Of a stretch of DNA of 23,764 nucleotides, positions 14,610 to 20,615 are shown one piece after another. Under the pieces are notes generated by a model. That model did no database searches and was not told the origin of the DNA. It saw nothing but the letters and a program-made list of their open reading frames with translations. The DNA comes from a virus. Each line of letters opens with the position of its first letter. Positions within the stretch are counted from its first letter, which is position 1. The stretch spans positions 1 to 23,764 of the IMG/VR virus record IMGVR_UViG_3300025154_000385; one strand, 5' to 3'. The position numbers and the translations under genes are program-made.

Positions 14610-14957
14610 TCAAGAATTTTCTTTAACACCCTCCACCGCCCCGATCACGTCCTCCAGACTCCGAACCTCCACGTAAAGCCCCCCGGCAGCGCGAATAGCA
14701 TCCCTCATCCGCCTCTGCTCGGTGCCCAACGCTCCTTTCCCGGTCTTGATCTCAAGGCCCAGAAAAAGACCACACGGCGGTAGCACGGCGGTAATATCAG
14801 GCCAGCCCGCCGTCGCCTGAGACCTGCGCCGCGAACCATCGGGGGCAAGGTGCGCCCCCGAATCCGTGACACTGAAAGGGATTCTCTTGATTGAGAGATA
14901 CGCGCAGACCGAACGGACAAGCTGACTATGAAGGCTCCGTTGGTTAGTGGCTCCCAC
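14610..14957 (-). CDS. VRR-NUC domain nuclease
   Basis: A 115-residue stand-alone nuclease of the PD-(D/E)XK superfamily. GWPDITAVLP places the first catalytic aspartate at about residue 54. FLGLEIKTGKG supplies the E-x-K pair at 69 and 71, and Gln 81 in GTEQRRM completes the usual VRR-NUC set. A basic loop, DGSRRRSQATA, precedes the active site. Related phage enzymes act on branched DNA such as Holliday junctions, or nick DNA during replication and packaging. The start is GTG at 14957 with GGAGG six bases upstream, overlapping the end of the previous gene by 14 bases. The length is typical for phage single-domain VRR-NUC proteins, and no active-site residue is missing. Confidence 0.88.
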   Translation of the reverse strand: MGATNQRSLHSQLVRSVCAYLSIKRIPFSVTDSGAHLAPDGSRRRSQATAGWPDITAVLPPCGLFLGLEIKTGKGALGTEQRRMRDAIRAAGGLYVEVRSLEDVIGAVEGVKENS

Positions 14958-15300
14958 AGCGAACCTCCAACGCCGGGGTCTTCGGCCCTTCGCCCCGAAA
15001 GGATTCTGGTTTCTCCCCCCGCCTCTTCCACGCCACGCGCCGCTTCACCAATTGCCTGTATTTTGCCACAACCTCGCCCGTGACGTGTCTTGCCCCGAAC
15101 CTACGGGCGATCATGTCTAGGATCGAAGCGGTGGCCTTGTCTGCCGCCGTCCAGGGGGCCGGATCGTCGCGCTTTTCGGCGGCGGTTCGCTCGGCGGTAT
15201 GAATCCGCATGACAATCCCTTGGTTGCTCAGATAGCCGAGCCGGTGGAGGGCCGGTTCAAAACCAGCATCGCAGAGGGTAAGAAATTCAAGAGCGGTCAT
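14944..15300 (-). CDS. Hypothetical protein upstream of the VRR-NUC gene
   Basis: A 118-residue basic protein beginning MTALEFLTLCDAGFEPALHR. The C-terminal half is rich in arginine and lysine (AKYRQLVKRRVAWKRRGEKP), so nucleic-acid binding is plausible. The middle (AADKATASILDMIARRFG) should be helical. No metal-binding or catalytic motif is evident and I do not recognise the family. The ATG has GGGAGG five bases upstream, and the gene overlaps the nuclease gene by 14 bases, suggesting coupled expression. Downstream of the pentamer array at 15329-15408, it is the first gene of the replication block. Confidence 0.72.
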   Translation of the reverse strand: MTALEFLTLCDAGFEPALHRLGYLSNQGIVMRIHTAERTAAEKRDDPAPWTAADKATASILDMIARRFGARHVTGEVVAKYRQLVKRRVAWKRRGEKPESFRGEGPKTPALEVRCGSH

Positions 15301-15328
15301 TTAAGCCTCCCATATTTGAAAGAATCTG

Positions 15329-15408
15329 TGCTATGCTATACAGTGCAACGCAGCGCCCCGCCGGACAAAGCGAAGCTACGCGATGCCAAACTACGCGGAG
15401 CAATGCTA
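15329..15408. repeat. Pentamer-phased NGCNN array, 16 units
   Basis: Read in steps of five from 15329, the sequence is TGCTA TGCTA TACAG TGCAA, CGCAG CGCCC CGCCG GACAA, AGCGA AGCTA CGCGA TGCCA, AACTA CGCGG AGCAA TGCTA. C is third in 16 of 16 units, and G is second in 13 of 16. The other positions vary, so this is a phase rather than a simple tandem copy. It ends two bases before the stop codon (15411-15413) of the 179-residue gene. A five-base period does not match codons, and no convincing reading frame uses it. Confidence 0.8.
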
Positions 15409-15410
15409 CG

Positions 15411-15950
15411 TTAAACCTTCCAAAGTGTTACAACCGCTCTCCCAAACGATCCCTTACACTCCGGGCGGAAGGCCATAATCCCACAGCGGTTAAAAGTCTC
15501 GTCCACGACATGCCGAATCTGCTCCTCGCTCAAAAGCACATCGTCCCATTCCACGAAGAAACTCAATGCCCACGAATCGAACCGATAGCGATGGGCCATA
15601 ACCCGGACGCCCTTGCCGACATTGTGATTGACAACCGTGCGGGAATCAATTTCCGGCGTCTGATTGTCTAAGATCAAGTCGGCGGGCGTGACAAAGACGC
15701 AAGCCGCCACCACCTTTTGCAAACTCCCTCGGCCCTTGCCTTTGCAATAGGTCGCGCCACTAATAAGAGCGCGTTGAACATTGGCCGAGGGAACATAAAA
15801 CTGTTTTTCTTTCGGCGTCCGATAGGCCACATATTCAGCCTGCTCTTTTACCTGGCGCTTGTTCATTCCCTCAATTTGTACTGCTGGATACGCGCACATG
15901 AGAAGCGGGGTGATTCCCTTGATTGAAACTTCTGCTTTCTGAGTCGGCAT
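15411..15950 (-). CDS. Conserved-looking phage protein, possible RAMP/Cas7-like fold
   Basis: A 179-residue protein with AAGGAG before the ATG. It has the appearance of a phage protein group I have seen but cannot name: an opening beta strand VSIKGITPLLMCAYP, a central EAEYVAYRTPKE-like region followed by FYVPSANVQRALISGA near 51-66, IDSRTVVNHNVGKGVRVMAH near 101-120, a strand WALSFFVEWDDVLLSEE, and a final FRPECKGSFGRAVVTLW near 161-177. A C-terminal glycine-rich GSFGR loop with alternating strands recalls RRM/RAMP-type nucleic-acid-binding folds, but that is inference only. It stands alone between two pentamer arrays, in a gap between the small-gene cluster and the replication genes. No catalytic residues are evident. 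Confidence 0.72.
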   Translation of the reverse strand: MPTQKAEVSIKGITPLLMCAYPAVQIEGMNKRQVKEQAEYVAYRTPKEKQFYVPSANVQRALISGATYCKGKGRGSLQKVVAACVFVTPADLILDNQTPEIDSRTVVNHNVGKGVRVMAHRYRFDSWALSFFVEWDDVLLSEEQIRHVVDETFNRCGIMAFRPECKGSFGRAVVTLWKV

Positions 15951-15972
15951 CTGTCTCTCCTTTTTGAAATTT

Positions 15973-16037
15973 GGCTGTGCTATGCTTTGCAGTACCCGGC
16001 GATGCCACGCGAAGCGCCGCGCCGCGTCACCTAGCTA
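15973..16037. repeat. Pentamer-phased NGCNN array, 13 units
   Basis: From 15973 the sequence divides into GGCTG TGCTA TGCTT TGCAG, TACCC GGCGA TGCCA CGCGA, AGCGC CGCGC CGCGT CACCT, AGCTA. C is third in 13 of 13 units and G is second in 11 of 13. This is the same periodicity as the array at 15329-15408, on the other side of the 179-residue gene and in the same orientation. It lies between that gene's ribosome-binding site and the end of the upstream gene. Confidence 0.78.
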
Positions 16038-16082
16038 TGATTATTTATATTCCCGCAGGCTCTCTCCTTTCCTTCGCGGTCA

Positions 16083-16181
16083 TTAGGGCCTTCTGAGGAG
16101 CCTTGCCGCTAAATCCATCACCTCCATATTCCCGCCCGGCGGTCGCTGCGCGAATTCGAGGAGCACACGCTCGAAACTCAT
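16083..16181 (-). CDS. Small coupled ORF, 32 residues
   Basis: The ATG at 16181 overlaps the stop of the 300-residue gene as ATGA and opens a 32-residue frame beginning MSFERVLLEFAQRPPGGN, ending LLRRP. A longer frame extends upstream but would lie inside the 300-residue gene without a ribosome-binding site. The peptide is amphipathic and helical except for a central RPPGG turn. The coupling is the only evidence. Function is unknown, and a chance frame is possible. Confidence 0.4.
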   Translation of the reverse strand: MSFERVLLEFAQRPPGGNMEVMDLAARLLRRP

Positions 16182-17080
16182 CTCATATCCCTCGCCCCGT
16201 AGAATTTCCAGACTCTCTCGGCTGCGTCGGCTATGTCCCTTGCCGAGTCGGGCGAAATGTCCTTCAAGAAAGCATAGGAATAGACCAGCGCACGCCAAGG
16301 ATTGATCGGGTTGAATACCTTGATCTCATCGAAGATCGTTTCGCTCCCCGCCGTCCTTGTGTCATCGCTCCTGTCGAACTCGCCCGTTGGCTTGACCTTG
16401 GCGTAGAGCCACGCGGCGGCGGCGATAAGGGCTTCCTTGGTGTCCCCAGAAGGAGCACCGAGTTGAACCGCGTCAAACAAAAGGTTCATGCAGGTGGCAT
16501 GATAGTCAGTGTCGGGTTCGAGAGCTCCGCTTGCCATTTGCATCTCCAAAGCCATGTCAAGAATCGCGGAGTCCCAGAGGGCGACGGCGGCAAAGAGCAG
16601 CCGATTGGTAAAGCGGGCGTCGGCCTTGAGGAGCTCGCTTTTATGCAAGGCCAGATACGAAACAGCCGCCTTGGCCGCAACCTCTTGTTTGGGGTCAAGC
16701 TTGCCGATGACCGTCTGAGCGGTTCGCAGAGCCGCAAGGTAGAAGGACTGAGCATCAAGACAGTCGGAGTCGGTCAGCGTAAAGAAATTCAGCGCCGGGG
16801 GCACCATTGATTCCATGACCCCTGAGATTTTGGTGTGAGCCAAGGGCAAGAGCAGGGCGTTTCGGGCGAGGCCGAAGAGGTAGGGGCGGTCGGCTAAATG
16901 GAAAATCCGACAGGCGAAGGCGGCGGCGCACTGCCCGCGTGGGGTGAAGTAGCCGCGATACTTCACATTGAAGCCGATGAGCGAAGTCTGAGGGCCGGTG
17001 ATGGCCTTGGGAACCCCCGCCTCTGCGATTCTCTGAAATCCGATGGGTGCGAATGAAAAGGCTGCTGAGTCGAGGTTCAT
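16178..17080 (-). CDS. Hypothetical alpha-helical protein, 300 residues
   Basis: The ATG at 17080 follows AAGGAG and begins MNLDSAAFSFAPIGFQRIAE. A longer frame up to 17215 runs through the neighbouring 37-residue gene and is not used. The protein has a short beta-like start (TSLIGFNVKYRGYFTPRGQC) and then a long, mostly helical body rich in alanine and leucine (QTVIGKLDPKQEVAAKAAVS). No known motif, membrane segment or signal peptide is evident. The end overlaps the next small frame as ATGA. It is the largest gene in the accessory stretch between recombination and replication genes, and I cannot suggest a function. The helical repeats could support protein-protein contact. Confidence 0.75.
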   Translation of the reverse strand: MNLDSAAFSFAPIGFQRIAEAGVPKAITGPQTSLIGFNVKYRGYFTPRGQCAAAFACRIFHLADRPYLFGLARNALLLPLAHTKISGVMESMVPPALNFFTLTDSDCLDAQSFYLAALRTAQTVIGKLDPKQEVAAKAAVSYLALHKSELLKADARFTNRLLFAAVALWDSAILDMALEMQMASGALEPDTDYHATCMNLLFDAVQLGAPSGDTKEALIAAAAWLYAKVKPTGEFDRSDDTRTAGSETIFDEIKVFNPINPWRALVYSYAFLKDISPDSARDIADAAERVWKFYGARDMR

Positions 17081-17082
17081 CT

Positions 17083-17196
17083 TCAATCTCCTTTCAAAAG
17101 GTCTTGAATCTCCTGGACGATCCAAACAACCAACCCGACAAGGCCCGTCACGATCAGGGCGAAAAGGCAGAGGAAGAATTTCAGGGCGTCTTTCAT
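17083..17196 (-). CDS. Small single-span membrane protein, 37 residues
   Basis: The ATG at 17196 has GAGGAAG upstream and encodes a 37-residue peptide beginning MKDALKFFLC. A hydrophobic stretch of about 20 residues (LFALIVTGLVGLVVWIV) would cross the membrane, followed by a charged tail ending QDLLKGD. Its stop is two bases before the ATG of the next gene, and its last codons contain that gene's ribosome-binding site, a sign of a real coupled gene. Small phage membrane proteins include holin-like, spanin-like and host-takeover peptides. One helix alone does not decide among them, and no lysis genes are visible nearby. Confidence 0.62.
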   Translation of the reverse strand: MKDALKFFLCLFALIVTGLVGLVVWIVQEIQDLLKGD

Positions 17197-17215
17197 CTTG
17201 ACTTCCTCGCCTCAA

Positions 17216-17434
17216 TCACGGCCTCGCGCTCCTTGGGTCTTCTGGGGAATTGCAGCCCCATTTTTTGGCAAACCGCTTCGCGCCAGCTTTATTTGTGTCC
17301 CGGTAAAAAACGCGAGGGAATCTCATGCGGCTCCCCGAATAGTAGAAGTCAACTGTCCAGTAAATGCGGAAATCACCCCAAGACATCCGTTTAATTGAGT
17401 GGTCATAACTACCGCCGCCTGAGAATCGTCCCAT
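17216..17434 (-). CDS. Small basic protein with a possible Arm-type DNA-binding fold
   Basis: A 72-residue protein with GGAGGT eight bases before its ATG. The pattern FRIYWTVDFYYSGSRMRFPR followed by DTNKAGAKRFAKKW looks like three strands then a helix, as in the arm-binding domain at the front of tyrosine integrases, where a W-x-V-x-F strand and a K-x-A-x-x-F helix are typical. Here the domain would stand alone, without a catalytic part. That resemblance is a visual inference. The end (NSPEDPRSARP) is unstructured. It lies 19 bases upstream of the 37-residue membrane-protein gene and is probably in the same operon. Confidence 0.65.
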   Translation of the reverse strand: MGRFSGGGSYDHSIKRMSWGDFRIYWTVDFYYSGSRMRFPRVFYRDTNKAGAKRFAKKWGCNSPEDPRSARP

Positions 17435-17440
17435 ATTTTT

Positions 17441-17653
17441 CTACCTCCATCTCTGCGTTTGCCGTTGGCACTTTGCACAAAGCCGAGCGCCCTGCAAACT
17501 TAAAACCCCACGAACCTTCTTTCCGCATTTTGGACACCACCAATAGCCATGAATGCGGAGTCGGATTTCATATTTTTCTATTGTGCCCGCTCTTTCTTTC
17601 CCCCGCCGCGTCAACAGCCAGCGCAACAGCAGCTTGGATTCCCGGACTGCCAC
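17441..17653 (-). CDS. Small zinc-ribbon protein, start uncertain
   Basis: An open frame of up to 70 residues with WWCPKCGKKVRG followed by RLCAKCQRQTQR, a CxxC-x15-CxxC zinc ribbon at about residues 40-62. The ribbon is well formed, so the C-terminal half is convincing. The start is not: the frame's first codon is a GTG deep inside the upstream gene (overlap 86 bases) and no ribosome-binding site or ATG is evident. Translation may start at a TTG near 17614 or by coupling. Small zinc ribbons in phages often bind RNA polymerase or nucleic acid, but nothing here fixes the role. Confidence 0.5.
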   Translation of the reverse strand: MAVRESKLLLRWLLTRRGKERAGTIEKYEIRLRIHGYWWCPKCGKKVRGVLSLQGARLCAKCQRQTQRWR

Positions 17654-18020
17654 TTGAAAGCATCTCTAGCGCGGGAATCTTAGTGTCGCAGACAAACGCA
17701 ATCCCCCACTCCTTTTCCGAGCCAACGATAATCAACGCGGTCTTTTGCTCGGTTGCTTGTGCTCGTAACCAATCAAGCATCTCCTTCAGGAGCGCGAGGG
17801 CGGTAGAATACTTTTTGCAAGGGAGCTTTGCGTGAATCATTGGTTCGTCGCTAGAATCAGCCGCATAAAACTTTTCGCACTTGTCGCATTGGTACCCGAA
17901 ACGGCTTTCGCGTTCATCCCCATACCATTCAAATTCGCCATCGCATTCCTCTGGTGGCAAGGTTCCCATTGCCCGCGCCACAGCAAGGTCAAGTTTTGGG
18001 CCAGTTAGTTCTTCGGACAT
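17568..18020 (-). CDS. Hypothetical protein with a CxxC zinc pair
   Basis: A 150-residue protein, MSEELTGPKLDLAVARAMGT at its start. A segment near residues 33-50 (WYGDERESRFGYQCDKCEKF) contains a CxxC pair. Together with earlier C26 or later C68 this could bind zinc. The C-terminal half is helical then alanine rich (AAVALAVDAAGERKS). The opening resembles small phage proteins that begin with a GxxLDxxVAxAMG pattern, which I cannot name. The start overlaps the previous gene by 16 bases with AAGAAAGAG upstream. Function is unknown. Confidence 0.72.
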   Translation of the reverse strand: MSEELTGPKLDLAVARAMGTLPPEECDGEFEWYGDERESRFGYQCDKCEKFYAADSSDEPMIHAKLPCKKYSTALALLKEMLDWLRAQATEQKTALIIVGSEKEWGIAFVCDTKIPALEMLSSGSPGIQAAVALAVDAAGERKSGHNRKI

Positions 18021-18193
18021 TTCTCTTTCTTCAACGAGGTTGTAAATCGCTTTAGGGTCTCAGTGTACCGCGAATCGTTATATGCCATTGCCGATCCGAG
18101 ATGCTTGCGCTGTTCGTTCTCGGCATTCATGGCGGATACTTCTGCGAACAAGACCATCGCCGCAGCAAACAGTTTTACGGAATCATCGTTCAT
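18005..18193 (-). CDS. Small hypothetical protein, 62 residues
   Basis: The ATG at 18193 follows AAGGAAAG and overlaps the stop of the upstream gene as ATGA. A longer open frame reaching 18325 lies inside that gene and is not supported. The protein begins MNDDSVKLFAAAMVLFAEVS and ends KKEKCPKN. An alanine-rich N-terminal helix and a charged C-terminal half are the only features visible. It is one of a chain of small coupled genes, with unknown function. Confidence 0.65.
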   Translation of the reverse strand: MNDDSVKLFAAAMVLFAEVSAMNAENEQRKHLGSAMAYNDSRYTETLKRFTTSLKKEKCPKN

Positions 18194-18411
18194 TTCTTCT
18201 TTCCTTTCTTCGGCGGGTCGGGGGTCAGCGTGAAGCGGCGGCAGCGATAACCGCTTTCCACGGCATATTTCCAAGCCCAAAGTTCGCCAGTCGGCGTCCA
18301 TTCTCGTAGGAATCTTTTTATGCAATCTTTACGAGAATCAGCGTTTGTCCTACATACTAGCGCGTCCGGCATTTCTTCAAGATAGATGAACCACTGTTTT
18401 TTCGGCTTCAT
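18190..18411 (-). CDS. Small basic hypothetical protein, 73 residues
   Basis: The ATG at 18411 overlaps the upstream stop as ATGA, with GGAGGAGAG just before it. The protein starts MKPKKQWFIYLEEMPDALVC and contains KDCIKRFLREWTPTGELWAW, then a lysine-rich tail (PDPPKKGKKK). Several tryptophans and a compact alpha/beta look suggest a folded domain despite the small size. No motif is recognised. The high lysine content would allow nucleic-acid contact. It belongs to the coupled small-gene chain. Confidence 0.72.
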   Translation of the reverse strand: MKPKKQWFIYLEEMPDALVCRTNADSRKDCIKRFLREWTPTGELWAWKYAVESGYRCRRFTLTPDPPKKGKKK

Positions 18412-18674
18412 TTCTCTCCTCCAAGTTTTTCGATTGCGGCGTAGAATGCGACTTCAAATTCGGCTCGGCAGTTCTCCCACTCGTCTGCTTCAATATCAGC
18501 AGACATAAATGCTGCGCTGCTTTTAGCAAAGGTTTCCGCCGCCTCGACCGCGTCCAGCAGTCCTTGTAACAATGCTGCCAGATGCTTCTCTCGCGGGGAC
18601 GCCCCGTCATTGCCCGAAATATGAGAAACAATTTCTTTCAGCCGGTTAATCTTCGCCCACAGTTCCGGGGTCAT
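18408..18674 (-). CDS. Small acidic helical protein, 88 residues
   Basis: The ATG at 18674 overlaps the upstream stop as ATGA with GAGGAG nearby. The 88-residue protein begins MTPELWAKINRLKEIVSHIS and is mostly helical and acidic (LLDAVEAAETFAKSSAAFMS; EADEWENCRAEFEVAFYAAI). No metal-binding pair, membrane segment or enzyme motif is visible. Similar composition in the next upstream protein suggests the two could be distant relatives or partners, but I cannot align them with confidence. Function is unknown. Confidence 0.7.
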   Translation of the reverse strand: MTPELWAKINRLKEIVSHISGNDGASPREKHLAALLQGLLDAVEAAETFAKSSAAFMSADIEADEWENCRAEFEVAFYAAIEKLGGEK

Positions 18675-18958
18675 TTCTCTTTCTCCTCAGCCTTGACTGC
18701 GGCGAGGGCGGTTTCAAATGTTGCAAGATACAAATCAACAACTTCCGGCGAATTTCCGTTCTCAATAACAGAAAGCAACTCACTTCCCTTCTCATACAGT
18801 CCATCGAGCCGTGCCTGACAGTCGGCCAGTTGCTTTTCCGACGCGGTAAGACGACGCAAAAACTCCGAAACGCACTCGCGGGTGACTGGTTGAAAGCCAA
18901 CATGCTTTAAGGCATACACCGTGAGTTGATCGTTGCTCGTCTTCTCAAGTTCAGTCAT
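18671..18958 (-). CDS. Small helical protein, 95 residues
   Basis: The ATG at 18958 has GAAAGG upstream and overlaps the end of the previous small gene by eight bases. The protein starts MTELEKTSNDQLTVYALKHV. It has a coiled-coil-like middle (LTASEKQLADCQARLDGLYE) and an acidic helical end (FETALAAVKAEEKEK). Such short helical proteins are common in phage early regions and include inhibitors of host enzymes, but no specific function can be read here. Confidence 0.7.
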   Translation of the reverse strand: MTELEKTSNDQLTVYALKHVGFQPVTRECVSEFLRRLTASEKQLADCQARLDGLYEKGSELLSVIENGNSPEVVDLYLATFETALAAVKAEEKEK

Positions 18959-19136
18959 CGCTCTTTCCTTTCTCCATTTCGTCGAGACGCTCTTTTAATA
19001 GTTGATGCGCCGCAACGCTAAGGTCTTGGGGCCACCTCCCAGTTCTGGAAAAGGATAGTTGCGCAGAATCTGCGTCCTCAATCGCCCGAAGAATATCCTT
19101 GCCGTCCATTATTGTCTCAAGCAAGTAATCGCTCAT
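18951..19136 (-). CDS. Small hypothetical protein, 61 residues
   Basis: The start is the ATG at 19136, two bases after the stop of a 27-residue gene and preceded by AAGGAGG, an excellent ribosome-binding site. A longer open frame up to 19250 is not used. The protein begins MSDYLLETIMDGKDILRAIE and continues SAQLSFSRTGRWPQDLSVAA, then a helical end (QLLKERLDEMEKGKSDD). It looks alpha-helical and acidic. The family is not recognised. Confidence 0.7.
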   Translation of the reverse strand: MSDYLLETIMDGKDILRAIEDADSAQLSFSRTGRWPQDLSVAAHQLLKERLDEMEKGKSDD

Positions 19137-19138
19137 CC

Positions 19139-19222
19139 TCACACCTCCTTGAGTCCTCTGGCGATCACAACTCCCTTGTCGGTTGCAACGCGCAGACAGT
19201 TTTTCTTTGGTTTCGGTTTCAT
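19139..19222 (-). CDS. Very small coupled protein, 27 residues
   Basis: The ATG at 19222 overlaps the upstream stop as ATGA and has GGAGG seven bases before it. The frame encodes MKPKPKKNCLRVATDKGVVI and ends RGLKEV. Its last codons carry the AAGGAGG site of the next gene. The double coupling makes this more credible than length suggests. It is basic at the front and beta-like after. Function is unknown. Confidence 0.55.
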   Translation of the reverse strand: MKPKPKKNCLRVATDKGVVIARGLKEV

Positions 19223-19557
19223 TCCGCGACCTCCCAGTCGTCCAATTCAAAAAGCGGCGATTCGTTTTGCCGCGACTTGTTGTAGGCGTGGATTAAAGCC
19301 TTGAATCCCAAACAGAATCGTTCCGCTTCTTCTCTAGACTTGCAATCGCAAGCCCCCGTCCGAAAACCAAGGAGGCTGGTTTTGTTAGTGCCCCTAGCCC
19401 AAAGATAGGTCATCCGGTGATTGGGGTCATTACCACGCTCCAATAAAAAATCACCCGATCCAAAAACACCCCGCAGTGGAAAGCTATCCGGTTGTTCCAC
19501 TACTTTCATCAGCAAGAGGTTATCAACAACCTTGAACGCGCAACGAAGCTTTTGCAT
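19219..19557 (-). CDS. Hypothetical protein, 112 residues
   Basis: A 112-residue protein with AAGGAG before its ATG. It begins MQKLRCAFKVVDNLLLMKVV, continues with a beta-rich stretch (TYLWARGTNKTSLLGFRTGA), and has CDCKSREEAERFCLGFKALI near residues 70-89. Three cysteines in that segment, CDC and FC, could bind a metal but do not form a standard zinc pattern. The acidic C-terminus (FELDDWEVAE) overlaps the 27-residue gene by ATGA. The alternating strands and single long helix suggest a compact alpha/beta fold. Unrecognised. Confidence 0.72.
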   Translation of the reverse strand: MQKLRCAFKVVDNLLLMKVVEQPDSFPLRGVFGSGDFLLERGNDPNHRMTYLWARGTNKTSLLGFRTGACDCKSREEAERFCLGFKALIHAYNKSRQNESPLFELDDWEVAE

Positions 19558-19558
19558 A

Positions 19559-19804
19559 TTACTCTCCTTGATTCGTCGGAATCTCGACGATCATAGGAAC
19601 GCAGCGATAACCCCGCTGGTAGAAATAATCCCATGTCGTCGGTGGCGCACAGTGATAAATTATGGCATAGAACGTATTGGCGTGCTTGATAAAGTCTTCG
19701 ACGGCCATGTCTTTACTCGGCTGATTTGTTCTTGTCTCAACCGTTTTTCCGTCCCCGCGCACGATTACCCAGTGCCTCACTTTTTTAATCTTGCGAGTTT
19801 TCAA
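19559..19804 (-). CDS. Hypothetical protein, probable TTG start
   Basis: The most likely start is the TTG at 19804, with AAAGGAG 11 bases upstream directly after the previous gene's stop, giving 81 residues beginning with LKTRKIKKVRHWVIVRGDGK (the L read as Met). An ATG at 19864 would give 101 residues but overlaps the previous gene by 43 bases without a ribosome-binding site. The protein has a basic start, then VEDFIKHANTFYAIIYHCAP and ends MIVEIPTNQGE. It looks like a small alpha/beta domain. Family unknown. A non-ATG start would keep expression low. Confidence 0.6.
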   Translation of the reverse strand: MKTRKIKKVRHWVIVRGDGKTVETRTNQPSKDMAVEDFIKHANTFYAIIYHCAPPTTWDYFYQRGYRCVPMIVEIPTNQGE

Positions 19805-19821
19805 TTTCGTCTTTTCTCCTT

Positions 19822-20097
19822 TCAGTTTTGGGCGGTTGTAATCACCTTCTCGAATAAGTGCCATACGAAAGGCGGGGCCTGAAACGAGGCGACGTGATTG
19901 ACTGCGCCCGGAATCGGATGACCTGTCCCGCGCAAGACAAATTTACGAAGTTTAGGTTGCTCATTCACGTCAACAAGCGCCCAGATGCAGGGGCCGGAAC
20001 CGATCTGAGACTCAACTAAAACAATCTTCGCCCCACCGGGCATACCTATTTCAAACTCATCTCGAATAGGAAACGCATACTTGAATACTTGTCTCAT
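19822..20097 (-). CDS. Small conserved-looking phage protein (DUF7352-like)
   Basis: A 91-residue protein that I read as belonging to a widespread family of small phage proteins, possibly DUF7352. The marks are an N-terminal K-Y-x-F-P-I strand, the PGGAKIVLVESQIGSGPCIW segment, a V-L-R-G-T-G-H-P-I-P motif near residues 53-62, and a closing APPFVWHLFEK. The family is typically found alone in phage genomes and its role is unknown. The ATG has AAGGAGAAGGG upstream. Immediately upstream of that site lies the end of the large structured RNA (20121-20740), so this gene is the first coding sequence after the RNA, and the RNA could be its leader. Confidence 0.78.
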   Translation of the reverse strand: MRQVFKYAFPIRDEFEIGMPGGAKIVLVESQIGSGPCIWALVDVNEQPKLRKFVLRGTGHPIPGAVNHVASFQAPPFVWHLFEKVITTAQN

Positions 20098-20425
20098 TTT
20101 CCCTTCTCCTTTTCTTTATTCTGTGCAACGGCCCGAAGGCCCACTCAAGCGGTTTCCCGCAACCACAGCCGCCCAACTTTGGAGGCGCGGGGTCGAGCGG
20201 CGTTTCCGTGAGACGCTAGCTTCTCACTCGTTTCATCCCTCGACCCTGTCAACGGCTTCACGTGCCGTAAGCGCCTCAACTTTTTGCCAGCGAAACCCGC
20301 CTTGTCAGCTCTGGTAAGCTGCGGCCCGTCGGCTGATTTCGCGTTTCGACCACTTTCCGTCTTGTGGCCTTGCGGACACCCGGTAGCAGCCCTTCCTGTC
20401 CACAACGAGCGGGTCTTGAGAACTA

Positions 20426-20448
20426 TCGCCGGCAAACTCAAAGATCGT
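20426..20448 (-). repeat. 23-bp direct repeat in the structured RNA, copy A (domain III)
   Basis: The 23 bases here match 20616-20638 except at one position (C here, T there). On the RNA strand the first part is the single-stranded-looking ACGATCTTTGAG, and the rest is the 5' arm of the domain III closing helix. The single difference turns an A-U pair in copy B into a G-U pair here, so pairing is kept on the minus strand only. Confidence 0.85.
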
Positions 20449-20615
20449 ATTTTTGCCAGCGACGCCGGATTCTCACCGACACGATGCGACCATTAACGGA
20501 ACTCCTATCTATCACGACAATTTCGCTTTCGCTGGAATGTCGCTTACCATTCTACTAGGCGTTTCCCGTTGCGAGACCGCCGTTCAGTCCCGCAGGTTCG
20601 TTCCCGCCGAACCGG

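Noticed and set aside
20465-20478. GGTGAGAATCC-like string on the minus strand, recalling the core of cobalamin riboswitches
   Set aside because: The surrounding helices do not form the cobalamin core, no transport or cobalamin gene is nearby, and the string is short enough to occur by chance.
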